Shown here: in pieces, positions 4,914 to 5,204 of the stretch | Numbering within the stretch: position 1 is the first letter of the stretch | How the letters are laid out: each line of letters starts with the position of its first letter | The notes under the pieces: generated by a model | Told to the model about the DNA's origin: nothing | The model's database searches: none | Seen by the model: only the letters and a program-made list of their open reading frames with translations | Made by a program: the position numbers and the translations under genes | Origin: Deltaproteobacteria bacterium | Lineage (GTDB): Bacteria; Bdellovibrionota_C; UBA2361; OMII01 | Assembly: GCA_023262305.1 (NCBI GenBank) | Contig: JALRCK010000001.1 | Coordinates: forward strand, 7,184 to 12,387 | Reading direction: 5' to 3' | DNA length: 5,204 nucleotides

Positions 4914-5204
4914 TTACATCACCGGAGATAAGTTCATGCCGGGACTCAGGCTTACAGCGCTGCGTCGAGTGCTTCCGAGCACTCCGTCATCGGAGTCTAA
5001 CAATCGCGACAGTAGTCTTTTGATATCGTTGAGTGCCCCCTGCTCGTGCTTTGAGAGCTCTAAGGCTTGGCTGAGCGAGGCACTGTCGGCTTTGGCGGTG
5101 TGATGCGGTGTGGGGACGACGAGAGAGCCGGCTAATACCAGCTCGGGAGTGGAACCCGGACGTCGTTGGGCGCGAATCTCATCCTTGAGACCCCGAAGGA
5201 GAGC
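4914..5204 (-). CDS. C-terminal part of unrecognised protein, cut by the window edge
   Basis: On the minus strand the frame is open from base 5204 to a TAA at 4914-4916, giving 96 residues with no start codon needed inside the window. The visible part is hydrophilic. It begins with a charged helix-like stretch (LKDEIRAQRRPG). A short hydrophobic strand (ELVLAGSLVVPTP) follows, then a likely amphipathic helix near residues 45-72 ending in RLLDSDD, and a Ser-rich tail. I recognise no family. It is very probably real: the frame is uninterrupted to the edge and its stop lies one base before the GT-C start, a spacing typical of operons with coupled translation. By position it may supply or support the GT-C reaction, but nothing in the residues shows that. 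Confidence 0.65.
   Translation of the reverse strand, partial: ALLRGLKDEIRAQRRPGSTPELVLAGSLVVPTPHHTAKADSASLSQALELSKHEQGALNDIKRLLSRLLDSDDGVLGSTRRSAVSLSPGMNLSPVM
4919..4923 (-). promoter_or_regulatory. Shine-Dalgarno of the GT-C gene, inside the upstream gene's end
   Basis: Read on the minus strand, GGTGA lies six bases before the ATG at 4912 and within the last codons of the upstream gene, whose TAA sits between the two. A ribosome ending the upstream gene would be placed on this site, so coupled re-initiation is likely. Confidence 0.55.

Noticed and set aside
1..5204. Mobile element, CRISPR array, toxin-antitoxin or phage defence system
   Set aside because: No transposase, integrase, terminal inverted repeats, regularly spaced repeats, nuclease motifs or small paired antitoxin-like genes are visible.

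Overview
The window reads as ordinary bacterial chromosome with tightly packed genes on both strands. It has no rRNA, tRNA, CRISPR array, insertion sequence or phage gene that I can recognise. The mix of a forkhead-associated (FHA) protein, a kinesin-light-chain-type TPR protein and two eukaryote-like glycosyltransferases would suit a Gram-negative lineage with large regulatory repertoires, such as Myxococcota or a relative in the former Deltaproteobacteria. That placement is weak: no gene here is a phylogenetic marker, and it rests on family content alone.

Layout from left to right. (1) 1-576, plus strand: the 3' part of an FHA-domain protein whose start lies outside the window. (2) 594-1220, minus strand: a small GT-A fold glycosyltransferase resembling the GT34 (GMA12/MNN10) family, convergent with the FHA gene across 17 bases. 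(3) 1312-2499, minus strand: a 395-residue, probably helical, soluble protein that I do not recognise. It is transcribed toward the glycosyltransferase with a 91-base gap. (4) 2500-2757: the only sizeable intergenic space (258 bases), lying between divergent genes. It contains a sigma-54-like motif, a spaced heptamer repeat and a small imperfect palindrome. (5) 2758-3750, plus strand: a protein with seven TPR-like repeats in an exact 42-residue register. (6) 3737-4912, minus strand: a polytopic GT-C glycosyltransferase resembling ALG6/ALG8-type enzymes. Its 3' end overlaps the TPR gene by 14 bases. (7) 4914-5204, minus strand: the C-terminal 96 residues of an unrecognised protein, one base upstream of the GT-C gene and probably translationally coupled to it.

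The window shows no single obvious pathway. The two glycosyltransferases suggest a surface glycan or lipid-linked sugar task: a cytoplasmic nucleotide-sugar enzyme and a membrane enzyme using a lipid-phosphate sugar. FHA and TPR proteins are typical scaffold or signalling parts. The most interesting unknowns are the orphan 395-residue protein divergent from the TPR gene, the unidentified partner coupled to the GT-C enzyme, and the possible sigma-54 control of the TPR gene. All functional links between neighbours are inference from position.
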